Assembly (NCBI RefSeq): GCF_047250385.1
Contig: NZ_JBLBVM010000051.1
Coordinates: 62,001 to 126,000, forward strand
Origin: Glaciecola sp047250385
GTDB taxonomy: Bacteria > Pseudomonadota > Gammaproteobacteria > Enterobacterales > Alteromonadaceae
Direction: 5' to 3'
Length of the DNA: 64,000 nt
The translations under genes were made by a program, and so were the position numbers. Positions 53,985 to 63,192 of this stretch are shown here, piece by piece (the first letter of the stretch is position 1; every line of letters begins with the position of its first letter). A model generated the notes under the pieces. The model worked only from the letters and a program-made list of their open reading frames with translations. It did no database searches and had not been told where the DNA came from.

Positions 53985-54242
53985 CTAGCCTTGCAATAAA
54001 GCGTCTAGTTTACCTGCCGATTCTAATGCGAATAAATCATCGCATCCGCCAACGTGTGTTTCGCCAATAAAAATTTGCGGAACCGTTGTGCGACCATTTG
54101 CTCGTTCGATCATCGTCGGGCGCAGCTCTGGGTTTTTATCAATTTCAATATCGGTGAATGTCACACCTTTATCCGTTAAAAGGGATTTTGCGCGAGCGCA
54201 ATATGGACAATACCCTTTAGTGTATAACTCTACTTTTTGCAT
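53985..54242 (-). CDS. grxC: Glutaredoxin 3
   Basis: GrxC is a small glutathione-dependent disulfide reductase. The 85-residue protein has the dithiol active site CPYC (Cys12, Cys15) in TKGYCPYCARAK, the cis-Pro TVPQIFIG and the glutathione-binding GGCDDLFALE. It lies 14 nt after the rhodanese gene yibN and upstream of secB, the usual order in gammaproteobacteria. Confidence 0.96.
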   Translation of the reverse strand: MQKVELYTKGYCPYCARAKSLLTDKGVTFTDIEIDKNPELRPTMIERANGRTTVPQIFIGETHVGGCDDLFALESAGKLDALLQG

Positions 54243-54256
54243 GTAATATGATTCTC

Positions 54257-54691
54257 TTATTTTGCGACAGGAAGGCTAGCTGATTGCCATGCATTCATGC
54301 CACCTTTCAATACTGTGACTTTTTCAAAGCCTGCTTTTAACAGTTGTGACGCTGTTTTCTTCGCTGATATTCCCATAGCGCATACTACGATAATGGGTTT
54401 ATCTTTTGATTTTTCAAGCTTTGTGAAATTTGCTTCTTTTAACTCGTCGGCTTTTAACTGCCTAGAGCCTAAAATATGACCTGCTTTGAATTCATTTGGC
54501 GCACGAATATCTAGGATAACGGCGTCTTCTTTATTCATTAGCAAAGTAGCTTCATGAGTCGAAAGTTCTTTAATTGGTGACAATGCCGAACCAACATAGG
54601 AATAAATGATAAGTACGACTAGCGCCACCCAAGCAATCGATAAGATTGAAACTAACTGTGTACTGGTAGCAAACTCTATTATTTGGTCCAT
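54257..54691 (-). CDS. yibN: Membrane-anchored rhodanese-like protein YibN
   Basis: I chose the ATG at 54691 (144 residues; E. coli YibN is 143); the frame extends 13 codons upstream without a better ribosome site. One N-terminal TM helix (about 12-31) is followed by a rhodanese domain with LDIRAPNEFKAGHILGS and active-site Cys104 in VVCAMGISAKKTA. The active-site loop CAMGI(S) is of single-domain rhodanese length. The role is not firmly known. It heads the leftward yibN-grxC group and is divergent from gpmI. Confidence 0.88.
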   Translation of the reverse strand: MDQIIEFATSTQLVSILSIAWVALVVLIIYSYVGSALSPIKELSTHEATLLMNKEDAVILDIRAPNEFKAGHILGSRQLKADELKEANFTKLEKSKDKPIIVVCAMGISAKKTASQLLKAGFEKVTVLKGGMNAWQSASLPVAK

Positions 54692-55053
54692 AAAAAACTC
54701 TGAGATCCTATTACTGTTCGAAGTTGGCAAAGTATATAGAAAAAAAGGACAGAAACCAGCATTTATGCGGTTTCATGTTCAATTCTTTTCCATTTGAAAT
54801 AGCTAAGTGTGTTAATAAGAACGGTTTTTAAGCAACAAAATTCTAAGATATGAAAAAAGATTCAAGCTATTGCGCTTAAAAAACAACAGAAACAGTTTAT
54901 AACACCGCGTTTTATTGCTAACTTTACAGCACGAACTATCAATTTTTCCATGTACCTAATTTCAAGGCAGTTAGTTTCAAGACCAATTAATTTTACGACT
55001 AATTAATTTTAAGGTCAGATACTTATAAGATCAGTTGCTTTCATGAACACTTA
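54692..55053. other. Intergenic region between yibN and gpmI without a gene
   Basis: I see no coding sequence here. The stretch is A/T-rich and contains short imperfect direct repeats built from AATTAATTTTA and TTTCAAG (about 54960-55015) that resemble the tandem duplication at the gpmI ribosome site. It must hold the divergent promoters. Confidence 0.5.
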
Positions 55054-55087
55054 TTTTCAAGGTAAATTATTTTTCAAGGTAAATTAT
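55054..55087 (+). repeat. Tandem 17 bp duplication containing the gpmI ribosome site
   Basis: TTTTCAAGGTAAATTAT occurs twice in a row (55054-55070 and 55071-55087). Each copy carries an AAGGT ribosome-binding sequence; the second copy runs into the gpmI ATG at 55086. Only the second AAGGT is at normal spacing from the start codon. Confidence 0.9.
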
Positions 55088-56615
55088 GTCACAAAAGAAA
55101 ACACCATTAGCGCTCATTATTCTGGACGGTTGGGGATATCGTGAAGAAACCACCAACAATGCAATTGCATTAGCGAATACGCCAGTTTTAGATGATTTAT
55201 TTGCTAACAAGCCAAGTACGTTAATTTCTGGCTCTGGCCTCGATGTTGGATTACCTGATGGACAAATGGGTAACTCCGAAGTAGGGCATGTTAACTTAGG
55301 CGCTGGACGGGTTGTCTATCAAGATTTCACCAAAATTACGAAAGCAATTAGCGACGGTAGTTTTAAACACAACTCGGTAATTGTTGCTGCAATTGATAAA
55401 GCTGTGGCAGCAGGTAAAGCAGTTCATATCATGGGCCTGTTATCACCTGGTGGAGTGCATTCGCACGAAGATCATCTATTTGCTGCGGCAAAGCTTGCGG
55501 CAGAAAAAGGCGTTAAGAAAATATTCCTGCACGGCTTTACTGATGGTCGTGATACACCACCTAGAAGTGCTAGTTCATCAATTGAAGCTGCTGAAAAAGT
55601 TTTTGCAGAGCTTGGTGTGGGCCAAGTCGCTAGTATTGTTGGCCGTTATTTTGCCATGGATCGAGACAGCCGATGGGACCGCGTTCAAAAAGCGTATGAT
55701 TTGATTGTGTCAGCCGAAGCGCAGTTCGAATTTGACTCTGCTACCGAAGCTTTGGATGCCGCTTATGCTAGAGATGAAAATGATGAATTCGTGACAGCTT
55801 CGCTAGTGAAAGGTTATGAAGGCGTACAGGATGGCGACGCGATTTTATTCATGAATTTTAGAGCGGATCGCGCAAGAGCAATGTCTCACGCTTTAGTTGA
55901 TGAGGACTTTGACGGCTTTACTCGCAGTAAAGTACCTAACATTGAGTTCATGATGTTAACTGAGTATGAATCAACCTTGCATGTGCCATGTGCCTATCCA
56001 CCAGAACCTCTAGTGAATGTAATGGGCGAGTGGTTGTCGAATAACGATAAAACTCAGTTGCGTATCAGTGAAACTGAAAAGTTTGCACACGTAACGTTTT
56101 TCTACAGCGGTGGTAAAGAAGATGAATATGTTGGTGAAAAGCGCATTCTCATTCCTTCACCGGATGTTGCCACTTACGATTTGCAACCAGAAATGAATTC
56201 AGAGCTACTGACTGATGAATTGGTAAAAGCAATAAAATCGAGAGAATTCGATGCCATTATTTGTAATTATCCTAATGGCGATATGGTTGGTCATACGGGC
56301 AATTTGGATGCTGCGATTAAAGCATGTGAAGCCGTAGACCATTGCATTGGTCGAGTTATTGAAGCCTTAAAAGAAGTGGGAGGTGAATGTTTAATTACAG
56401 CCGATCACGGTAACGCAGAGCAAATGGTCAATCCTAATACTGGTGTTTCGCATACAGCGCATACTAGCGAGCCTGTGCCATTTATTTACTTTGGGCGTGA
56501 GGCGACACCTAGAAGTGGTGGTACACTTAGTGATGTTGCACCTACCATGCTGCATTTAATGGGAATGCAACAACCAGCAGAAATGACGGGTAAAACCATC
56601 ATGACTTTGAAATAA
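55086..56615 (+). CDS. gpmI: 2,3-bisphosphoglycerate-independent phosphoglycerate mutase
   Basis: GpmI interconverts 3- and 2-phosphoglycerate with two Mn(II) ions. The 509-residue protein has the alkaline-phosphatase-superfamily metal and catalytic motifs: LIILDGWGYRE, GQMGNSEVGHVNLGAGR with the catalytic Ser, HGFTDGRDTPPRSA, GRYFAMDRDSRWDR, NFRADRAR, FYSGGKEDEYVGEKR, NYPNGDMVGHTGN and ADHGNAEQM. It is followed after 28 nt by envC, the typical pairing in gammaproteobacteria. Confidence 0.97.
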   Translation: MSQKKTPLALIILDGWGYREETTNNAIALANTPVLDDLFANKPSTLISGSGLDVGLPDGQMGNSEVGHVNLGAGRVVYQDFTKITKAISDGSFKHNSVIVAAIDKAVAAGKAVHIMGLLSPGGVHSHEDHLFAAAKLAAEKGVKKIFLHGFTDGRDTPPRSASSSIEAAEKVFAELGVGQVASIVGRYFAMDRDSRWDRVQKAYDLIVSAEAQFEFDSATEALDAAYARDENDEFVTASLVKGYEGVQDGDAILFMNFRADRARAMSHALVDEDFDGFTRSKVPNIEFMMLTEYESTLHVPCAYPPEPLVNVMGEWLSNNDKTQLRISETEKFAHVTFFYSGGKEDEYVGEKRILIPSPDVATYDLQPEMNSELLTDELVKAIKSREFDAIICNYPNGDMVGHTGNLDAAIKACEAVDHCIGRVIEALKEVGGECLITADHGNAEQMVNPNTGVSHTAHTSEPVPFIYFGREATPRSGGTLSDVAPTMLHLMGMQQPAEMTGKTIMTLK

Positions 56616-56643
56616 AGCTGATATAAGTACAAAAGGTAGCATA

Positions 56644-57795
56644 ATGACATTGAGCGGAAAATCCCTAAAGTATCGCCTTTGCGCATGCTCATTAGCATTC
56701 GGGCTTTTTTCGCTCAGTCAGCAAATACTGGCGCAAAATAGTGATCTTGCGACCATCCAAGAGAAGATAAAGCAAACTCAAGCGCAGTTGGAAAAGAAGC
56801 TAAAATCATCTGAGCGCTTACAACAAGAATTGAAGTTAGCCGAGCTAGAAATTGCAAAAACGGCCACGCAATTAAATCAAACTGATCAATCATTGAAGAT
56901 AGTTCGCAGCGAAAAAGCGGAACTTGAAACAGAAAAGAAGCGTGTGACGCAGGTTATCGCAGAGCAACAAAAATATCTGGCTGGACAGCTTAAGTCCGCT
57001 TTCATGGCGGGTAACTACGACTTTGCCAAAATGTTTTTCAATCAAGACGATGCAGGTCGTTTCGAGCGAACGCTTACCTATTACCAATATCTGAACAAAG
57101 CCCGTCAGCAAGAAATTGGCAAATTTCGAGCGCTTGTGGTCGAACTTGAACAACTAAATGTTAAATTGGTCGAGAAATCACAACGTTTAGAAGGCTTCCT
57201 AGTCACCCAGAAACAACAAAGTAGTCAGCTCCGCGAGCAACAATCTTCACGGCACAAGAAGTTGAAACAATTAGATAAGCAAATTGAGTCTGATACCGCA
57301 AGAGTTGCGCAACTTCAGCAAGAAGAGCGCTCGCTCATGACTGCGATTGAAAAGGCTGAAATTGACGCTAGGAATAGAAGAAAAGATGAAGACCCTGTTT
57401 TGCAGGGCTTAGCGCAATCGAAAGGCAAGTTGACTCGCCCGGCAACTGGCAAGATCCAACAGTTATTTGGCAAAAGAAGGCAAGGTCAAGTGCGTTGGAA
57501 AGGCATTGTCATCAATAGCAGTGAAGGCTCTCCAGTGCGCGCAGTGCAAGACGGAAAAGTGCTCTATGCAGATTGGTTGAAAGGCTTTGGTTTGGTTACT
57601 ATTGTTGACCACGGGGAAGGATACATGAGCGTATATGGTCGTAATCAGGCTTTACTTAAACAAGCGGGTGATCCCGTTTTGCAGGGCGAAACCATTGGCT
57701 TAGTAGGGAGCAGCGGCGGTCAAGTTAGCCCTGGACTATACTTTGAGATCCGCCACAAAGGTAAAGCGCTTAACCCTAAAAGCTGGTTAAAATAA
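56644..57795 (+). CDS. envC: Murein hydrolase activator EnvC
   Basis: EnvC activates the amidases AmiA/AmiB at the septum under FtsEX control. The 383-residue protein has a signal peptide (about 1-31), a long coiled coil (about 35-255) and a degenerate LytM (M23) domain (about 265-383: KLTRPATGKIQQLFGKRR, GIVINSSEGSPVRAV, DHGEGYMSVYGRN, LYFEIRHKGKALNP). The catalytic metal ligands are mostly absent (GIVIN where H...D is expected; HGEGYMSVYG lacks the HxH), as expected for an activator. The 3' end overlaps the convergent transporter gene by 9 nt. Confidence 0.94.
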   Translation: MTLSGKSLKYRLCACSLAFGLFSLSQQILAQNSDLATIQEKIKQTQAQLEKKLKSSERLQQELKLAELEIAKTATQLNQTDQSLKIVRSEKAELETEKKRVTQVIAEQQKYLAGQLKSAFMAGNYDFAKMFFNQDDAGRFERTLTYYQYLNKARQQEIGKFRALVVELEQLNVKLVEKSQRLEGFLVTQKQQSSQLREQQSSRHKKLKQLDKQIESDTARVAQLQQEERSLMTAIEKAEIDARNRRKDEDPVLQGLAQSKGKLTRPATGKIQQLFGKRRQGQVRWKGIVINSSEGSPVRAVQDGKVLYADWLKGFGLVTIVDHGEGYMSVYGRNQALLKQAGDPVLQGETIGLVGSSGGQVSPGLYFEIRHKGKALNPKSWLK

Positions 57796-58992
57796 CAAGC
57801 CGATTAGTTTATTCCCACCCAGTACCATAATCACTAACAGAATGAGGCCCGCTAAGCTGTTACTTAGGTAAGTATTAGTTTGTGATTTCATGATGGCTTT
57901 CTGATTCATCACGTAGAGTAAAAACAAGACTGAGATTGGCAATAATAATGCATTCGAAGCTTGTGCTAGAACGATGATAGCCAAAGGCTTAAAGCCTGAT
58001 GTCGCCACTAATACGCCGAACACTAAAATGATGATGCAAACAGACTTGAAGCCTCTTGCCGCTAAATTTGCTTGCCAACCAAATAATCCACAAATCGCAT
58101 AACCCGCCGCCAAGGGCGCGGTAATCGCGCTTGTTAGTCCAGCAGAGAAAAGGCCTAGGGCAAAGAATAAATTCGCGTAATCACCTAAGATGGGTTCGAG
58201 TTGCGATGCAATATTGCCCGGAGAAAGAACATTATCACTTAGGTAAAATGCGTTAGCGGCGCACGACATCACCGCGAAAGTCACTAGACCACCTAGGCCA
58301 ATAGATGAAAACAATTGTTTCTTGTGTGCCGGCAATTGTGAAGCAATATCTGACTCCGAAAGCTTCATATCTAGCGATTGTTTGGCACTTAAGCCAGCGT
58401 GCAGGAATAAGTTGTATGGCACGATAGTGGTGCCAATGATGGCCAGTAGTAAGGAAGTATTAGATAAGCCAATTTGTGTCAGCCCATCCATTAGCGCTGA
58501 GGTGTTAATACCGGCTATGAACATAATTGAAATGAAAACGATGCTCATCAAGGCTACAAGTCCGATAAGTACTTTTTCTACTAAGTGGTATCTATTGCTA
58601 ATTAATAAGGCAAACGCTATACCGCCTAAGATTAGTGCCCATACGCTAATAGACCCAGGCAATACATTGGATAAACCCAGTGCAGCACCGGTTAAATTTC
58701 CGCCCTCATAAGCTGCGTTACCTACACCTATAGCGGCACAGACTAAAATAATGCTCAACCATCTAAATAGTTTATTCGGACTAATATTAACAATAGCTTC
58801 GGACAATCCTTGCCCTGTGACTAGACCAAGTCGAGATGCCATCTCTTGCAATATATAGGTAGCAAAGATCGAAAAACATAAAGCCCACACTAAGCCATAG
58901 CCTAAACTCGCACCCGCCATCGATGCGGTTGTTACTGTGCCTGGCCCGATAAAGGCAGCCGCTATGATGAGTCCCGTTGCTCCTGATTTCAT
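57787..58992 (-). CDS. Nramp-family transporter homologue with altered metal site
   Basis: The 401-residue protein has about eleven TM helices and the Nramp/LeuT-like layout. The two unwound metal-binding helices differ from canonical Nramps: TM1 reads IGPGTVTTASMAG instead of the DPGN type, and TM6 reads IIGTTIVPYNLFLHAG instead of the A-x-x-MPH type. The Asp, Asn and Met that ligate Mn(II)/Fe(II) are therefore missing, so the substrate may not be Mn or Fe. It belongs with the divergent Nramp-related group. It is monocistronic and overlaps envC at the 3' end. Confidence 0.85.
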   Translation of the reverse strand: MKSGATGLIIAAAFIGPGTVTTASMAGASLGYGLVWALCFSIFATYILQEMASRLGLVTGQGLSEAIVNISPNKLFRWLSIILVCAAIGVGNAAYEGGNLTGAALGLSNVLPGSISVWALILGGIAFALLISNRYHLVEKVLIGLVALMSIVFISIMFIAGINTSALMDGLTQIGLSNTSLLLAIIGTTIVPYNLFLHAGLSAKQSLDMKLSESDIASQLPAHKKQLFSSIGLGGLVTFAVMSCAANAFYLSDNVLSPGNIASQLEPILGDYANLFFALGLFSAGLTSAITAPLAAGYAICGLFGWQANLAARGFKSVCIIILVFGVLVATSGFKPLAIIVLAQASNALLLPISVLFLLYVMNQKAIMKSQTNTYLSNSLAGLILLVIMVLGGNKLIGLLF

Positions 58993-59098
58993 AAGCTATT
59001 TTCCCCAAAACCTATTTTTATAGTTGTTATTCGCTTGGAATACCCACTATCATCTACTGCATCGTTCGAATTCGCAAATTTAAGTCTTTTAATTACTC

Positions 59099-59731
59099 AT
59101 GAATTTACTGCAAATTTATCAAAAGCCAGAAAATGCAGCTATATTGCATTCACGCTACTATGTAGAAGGTGCCATGTTTGGTGCCGGTGTTTCACCAGAA
59201 ATACCGATGCCAGATGTTTGGCTACCTTGGGCCATTCAGCATCAAGGGCAAATGAAAAACAAGAAACAAGCAGATGCCATTACTGATGCCCTTTTTGATT
59301 ATTTTAAATATTGCTTACAACTAATGAAAGAAAACAAACAAGTGTTGCCTGATTACTGTGTTTTAGAGGACGATCGTGAAAGTTGGGGTCCTGATTCAGC
59401 ACTTTCACAATGGATGCAAGGGCTCCTTACAGCACATTCCAGTATGGAAAAGGTTTGGCAAAATGCCTGGAAGTTAATGCAAGCGGCTAACCCTGAGCAA
59501 GCCCCAATCTTGGCCAAAAAACTAAAGCATAGCTTGGGCATGTTTAGCACCTTTGCCGATGTAAACTTAGCAATCGAACAAGCAAGAGAAAGAGGGCAAG
59601 AGGACTTCACGGAAAAACTACCGCTAATTGCACAATCTTTGCATGATACACTCGAAACCTACGTGTCTATATCAGGCGAACTCGCGAGTTATTTACCTAA
59701 TCAGTTTGAGACTTTTGTACAAAAACCTTAA
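59099..59731 (+). CDS. UPF0149 (YecA/YgfB-like) family protein
   Basis: The 210-residue soluble, mostly helical protein matches the UPF0149 family pattern (FGAGVSPEIPMPDVWLPW, ALFDYFKYCLQLM, SALSQWMQGLLTAHSSMEKVWQ). The common C-terminal SEC-C zinc motif of YecA is not seen. The function is not established; YgfB-type members affect gene regulation in Pseudomonas. Its last 4 nt overlap the convergent hemJ. Confidence 0.72.
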   Translation: MNLLQIYQKPENAAILHSRYYVEGAMFGAGVSPEIPMPDVWLPWAIQHQGQMKNKKQADAITDALFDYFKYCLQLMKENKQVLPDYCVLEDDRESWGPDSALSQWMQGLLTAHSSMEKVWQNAWKLMQAANPEQAPILAKKLKHSLGMFSTFADVNLAIEQARERGQEDFTEKLPLIAQSLHDTLETYVSISGELASYLPNQFETFVQKP

Positions 59732-60156
59732 AACGGTTTTATTATCGCGAGTATGACAATGGCGAGTAAAGCCAGCACTGGAAGCTCATTGATCATTCTA
59801 TAAAAGCGTGGGCTTTTAGTGTTTTCATCGGCAGCAAATTTCTTCAGCAGGTGATAAAGATAGAAATGATAAACATAAAAAAGCGCGACAATGGTAAGTT
59901 TCGCATGCAGCCAAGCTGAAGCTTTCAACCAACCTAGCCCATATTCGTACATGATCAAAACACCCAGAATAAGAGTAAGAACGGCGAAAGGCGTAACAAA
60001 AAACCACAATCGTCTTTCCATGATCTTGAATTGATCTTTGGTTTCCTGATGCTTAGTTTCAGCGTGATATACAAATAGTCGCGGTAAGTAGAAAATCCCA
60101 GCCATCCACGCGATCATAAAAAATACATGGAAGGCTTTTAGCCACAGTATATTCAT
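59728..60156 (-). CDS. hemJ: Protoporphyrinogen IX oxidase HemJ
   Basis: HemJ oxidises protoporphyrinogen IX to protoporphyrin IX in haem synthesis. The 142-residue membrane protein has four TM helices and the family's conserved residues: WLKAFHVFFMIAWMAGIFYLPRLFVYHAE near the N-terminus with the essential His in KAFH, MERRLWFFVTPF, and WLHAKLTIV with a second conserved His and Lys. It lies 28 nt after the ClC gene in the same direction. Confidence 0.92.
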   Translation of the reverse strand: MNILWLKAFHVFFMIAWMAGIFYLPRLFVYHAETKHQETKDQFKIMERRLWFFVTPFAVLTLILGVLIMYEYGLGWLKASAWLHAKLTIVALFYVYHFYLYHLLKKFAADENTKSPRFYRMINELPVLALLAIVILAIIKPF

Positions 60157-60184
60157 TTAGGTACCTTTATTGATTTTATTGTTC

Positions 60185-61891
60185 TTAATGTTGCTGTCTA
60201 AATAAGTAGCTGTGCAACATATTCCACGTAATAATGCCGACTATCTTGGGCTTACCATGTTCAAAGATATGATCGTTCATATACAGTTCTTCATAAATGT
60301 ATACTGCACCTTGCCTTTGTTTATGCAATGTTTCATATACTTCAGCCATAGTAGACTGGTCGCTTAAACCTTCCATTTGATGGATAGTAATAGGCAGACC
60401 GCCATCTTGTAAACTAATGTCCATTGATACAATTTGATATTGTCGGTCAAGTTCAAATACTTGTTCTTGCACCACAACGTCTCCAGGATTTGCTTGCAAA
60501 TATTTATGAAGCGCTTCTTTTGGGGCATCAATAAAATGTTTAAACTGACTTTGCATTATCGCCATGACACCGGTTTCTTGCAGTACATCTCGAATAGAAG
60601 ATGTCGTGTAAGGCAGGTTTTGAAATTCTAATTGCTGAATAAAAATCGAACGGTTTTTACATAATTGTTTACTAGTGACATATGCGCAGACAATGACAAT
60701 AATCGCCGGCAATATTACTTGTGAGCTTGCGGATAGCTCCATCACTGCCGACAATGCAGCCATAGGAGCGTGCAAAACAGCGGCTAACATACCCGCTAAA
60801 CCCAACAGGGCAAAAGTCGAGGTCATTTCACTTTCACCACTAATGCTATAAAGAGGCTGCAACAAAATCACGCCTGCCAGCATCCCAATGACCATTACTG
60901 CACCTATAATACCACCCGGCACTCCCAAGCCAATCGCAACAACCGCGAGTATAAATTTTAAGGTGAATATCAATAGCAAGAAACTCAACTGTGGATCGCT
61001 GCCCAATAGCGTTTCCATAGCCACAAATTCAGCACCTAAGGCTTGTGGCATGAAGTAACCAACTACCCCAGTAATTAAACCGGCGAGTAACAAACGGAAA
61101 ATCATATTAACGTGACGAAACATCTTCAGTACAAGCATCAATTGTTTATTGAACAGTGCTGCTAATAAACCAAGCGCAATGCCGCATAAAACGAGATAGG
61201 GTAGCAGTTCATTTTCAAGTGAATGAAAGTTTAAGAAAGTAAGTTCATTCTCATCACCAAAGACAATGCGGGTTAGGACTGAGCCACAAGCTGCCGCTAG
61301 CATCACTGGAATAAATACATGCACTCGATATTGACGTAAAACGACTTCCATCACGAAGATAACTGCGGCAAATGGCGTATTGAATGCTGCTGAGACCCCA
61401 GCAGCGATGCCACAGCCTGTTAGAATTCTTAAACTATTAAAAGGCAGCCTAAACCATTGGCCAAGAAAGTGACTGCCCGCTGCTGCTAGATGCACCGTCG
61501 GACCTTCTTTGCCGACCACAAAGCCACCAGCCAACGAAAACACTCCGCCAAAAAACTGATTAATGGAAGTTCGAAGTGGGATGTGACCATAACGCGTCTT
61601 GATACGATGAATTACAAAGGGTATGCCCATTCGGTAATGTTTAAAACCGGTCATCTTGGCAACTAGAATAACGCATATGATCGCCGATATAGGCAGCAGA
61701 AGTATATAAATACTGTCAATTGCGCCGTACTGGGCTACACCACCTAATAACAATTTTTGAATAGATTCAAATGCTAATCTGAACACAATAATAACACTGG
61801 CGGCACACACGCCTGCAACGATGCCTAACAAGCATAATTGAACTGAAGTACGTGGGTGAGAGACTTCCCGTCTCAGTGAGTGCAAAAACAT
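60185..61891 (-). CDS. ClC-family chloride channel/antiporter with C-terminal CBS domains
   Basis: The 568-residue protein has a ClC membrane domain (about 1-410) followed by a CBS pair (about 440-560). The gating glutamate is present in GKEGPTVHLAA, and the proton-transfer glutamate position is occupied in AVIFVMEVVLRQY. The GSGIP filter motif of EcClC is replaced by YRMGIP, so the chloride-binding Ser is Met here. This suggests H+-coupled anion exchange with possibly altered selectivity. It precedes hemJ in the same direction and is divergent from the DUF6776 gene. Confidence 0.88.
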   Translation of the reverse strand: MFLHSLRREVSHPRTSVQLCLLGIVAGVCAASVIIVFRLAFESIQKLLLGGVAQYGAIDSIYILLLPISAIICVILVAKMTGFKHYRMGIPFVIHRIKTRYGHIPLRTSINQFFGGVFSLAGGFVVGKEGPTVHLAAAGSHFLGQWFRLPFNSLRILTGCGIAAGVSAAFNTPFAAVIFVMEVVLRQYRVHVFIPVMLAAACGSVLTRIVFGDENELTFLNFHSLENELLPYLVLCGIALGLLAALFNKQLMLVLKMFRHVNMIFRLLLAGLITGVVGYFMPQALGAEFVAMETLLGSDPQLSFLLLIFTLKFILAVVAIGLGVPGGIIGAVMVIGMLAGVILLQPLYSISGESEMTSTFALLGLAGMLAAVLHAPMAALSAVMELSASSQVILPAIIVIVCAYVTSKQLCKNRSIFIQQLEFQNLPYTTSSIRDVLQETGVMAIMQSQFKHFIDAPKEALHKYLQANPGDVVVQEQVFELDRQYQIVSMDISLQDGGLPITIHQMEGLSDQSTMAEVYETLHKQRQGAVYIYEELYMNDHIFEHGKPKIVGIITWNMLHSYLFRQQH

Positions 61892-62017
61892 GTCGAGTTT
61901 AGGTTTATACTAATTAGGATTAGGTCTATCATAGCGTTTTGAGCCCCCCCTTACCATTGGTGTTTGGTCGTAACTAGCTCAAATATCGCTTATTTATCAG
62001 TAACTATGATCTGAACA

Positions 62018-62740
62018 ATGGAGAATTCATTGAATTTAAAAGAGCTGCGCGGGCAACTTGGTTTCCTTAGATATTATCTAGCCATGATTTTTGTACTTGC
62101 TTGCCTATTTTATGCGGGTCACGAATATGCGGATAAAAAAAACCATCTTTTGTTGGCTAAAATTGACGTAATGCAAAGCAGTATTGACAACTTAACGCGA
62201 GAGAATCAGGTCTTAAACTCCGAGTTGAACGTAAAGAAAGTAGAGTTAGAAGTGGCAAGCATTGCGAATGAGCAAGCACAGCTAACCTACAAAGAATATA
62301 TGCGCCGAGAAGCTGAGTTAAGAGAGCAAATAAGCTTTTATCAGAAGGTGATGGCGCCCGAGTTAACACAAGATGGCTTTGTCGTTGAAAGTGTTGAAGT
62401 TATTTCAACAGCAAGCAAAAATAACTATGCAATTTCGATCATGATGTTACAGCGAGAAAATATTAAATCGATTATTAAAGGAACCTTGAAGGTTAAATTG
62501 CAAGGCAGTCAAAATACCGTGCCAATTGAGTACGATGTCAAAGAGTTATTGGATAATCAGCAAGATAAAATGGCTTTTTCATTTAAATATTTCCAAGTAC
62601 TTGAATTGCGAGTGACCTTGCCAGAAGACTTTATTCCAGAACAAATTGAAATTAAAACAGACGTCTACAAATTTAAAAGAAAACGAGGCTCGTATGCTCG
62701 CACTGTCCAATGGGCTGACGCTTTCAGTGAAGCAGATTGA
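62018..62740 (+). CDS. DUF6776-like membrane protein with coiled coil
   Basis: The 240-residue protein has one TM helix (about 17-35, YYLAMIFVLACLFYAGHE), a coiled coil (about 42-110) and a beta-rich C-terminal domain (about 118-225). It resembles DUF6776 proteins found upstream of erpA in Shewanella and relatives, whose role is unknown. A TTG at 62030 preceded by GGAG is an alternative start four residues downstream. It is followed by erpA after 81 nt; I see no bactofilin gene, which accompanies it in some relatives. Confidence 0.65.
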   Translation: MENSLNLKELRGQLGFLRYYLAMIFVLACLFYAGHEYADKKNHLLLAKIDVMQSSIDNLTRENQVLNSELNVKKVELEVASIANEQAQLTYKEYMRREAELREQISFYQKVMAPELTQDGFVVESVEVISTASKNNYAISIMMLQRENIKSIIKGTLKVKLQGSQNTVPIEYDVKELLDNQQDKMAFSFKYFQVLELRVTLPEDFIPEQIEIKTDVYKFKRKRGSYARTVQWADAFSEAD

Positions 62741-62821
62741 ATACTTGATTAAACTACTCAGGTATTAGATAATTCGCCCCCATTATTTTTGAGCCACAAA
62801 CGCTTTTATTAGAGGAATATT

Positions 62822-63166
62822 ATGTCTGAAGAAATGGCATTGCCAATTGAGTTTTCTGAAGCTGCGGCAAAAAAAGTGAAAACCTTAATTGTTGAGGAAG
62901 AAAATCCTGAATTAAAACTGCGAGTTTACGTAACTGGTGGCGGTTGTTCTGGATTTCAGTATGGCTTTACTTTCGACGAAAAAGTAAACGAAGGCGATAT
63001 GACGATTGAAAAAGAGAGCGTCACCTTGGTAATAGATCCAATGAGTTTGCAGTATCTTGTCGGCGGCACAGTTGACTACACTGAAGGCTTGGAAGGCTCA
63101 CGCTTCTTTGTAAATAACCCTAATGCATCTACTACTTGTGGCTGCGGTGCTAGTTTTAGTATTTAA
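62822..63166 (+). CDS. erpA: Iron-sulfur cluster insertion protein ErpA
   Basis: ErpA is an A-type carrier that delivers Fe-S clusters, for example to the isoprenoid enzymes IspG and IspH. The 114-residue protein has the three cluster-binding cysteines, Cys42 (GGGCSGFQYG), Cys106 and Cys108 (TTCGCGASF), at the same positions as E. coli ErpA. An AGAGGAA ribosome site precedes the ATG. It is followed by the GST-like gene 26 nt downstream. Confidence 0.97.
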   Translation: MSEEMALPIEFSEAAAKKVKTLIVEEENPELKLRVYVTGGGCSGFQYGFTFDEKVNEGDMTIEKESVTLVIDPMSLQYLVGGTVDYTEGLEGSRFFVNNPNASTTCGCGASFSI

Positions 63167-63192
63167 TTCACTTAACGCTAAATGAGAAAACT

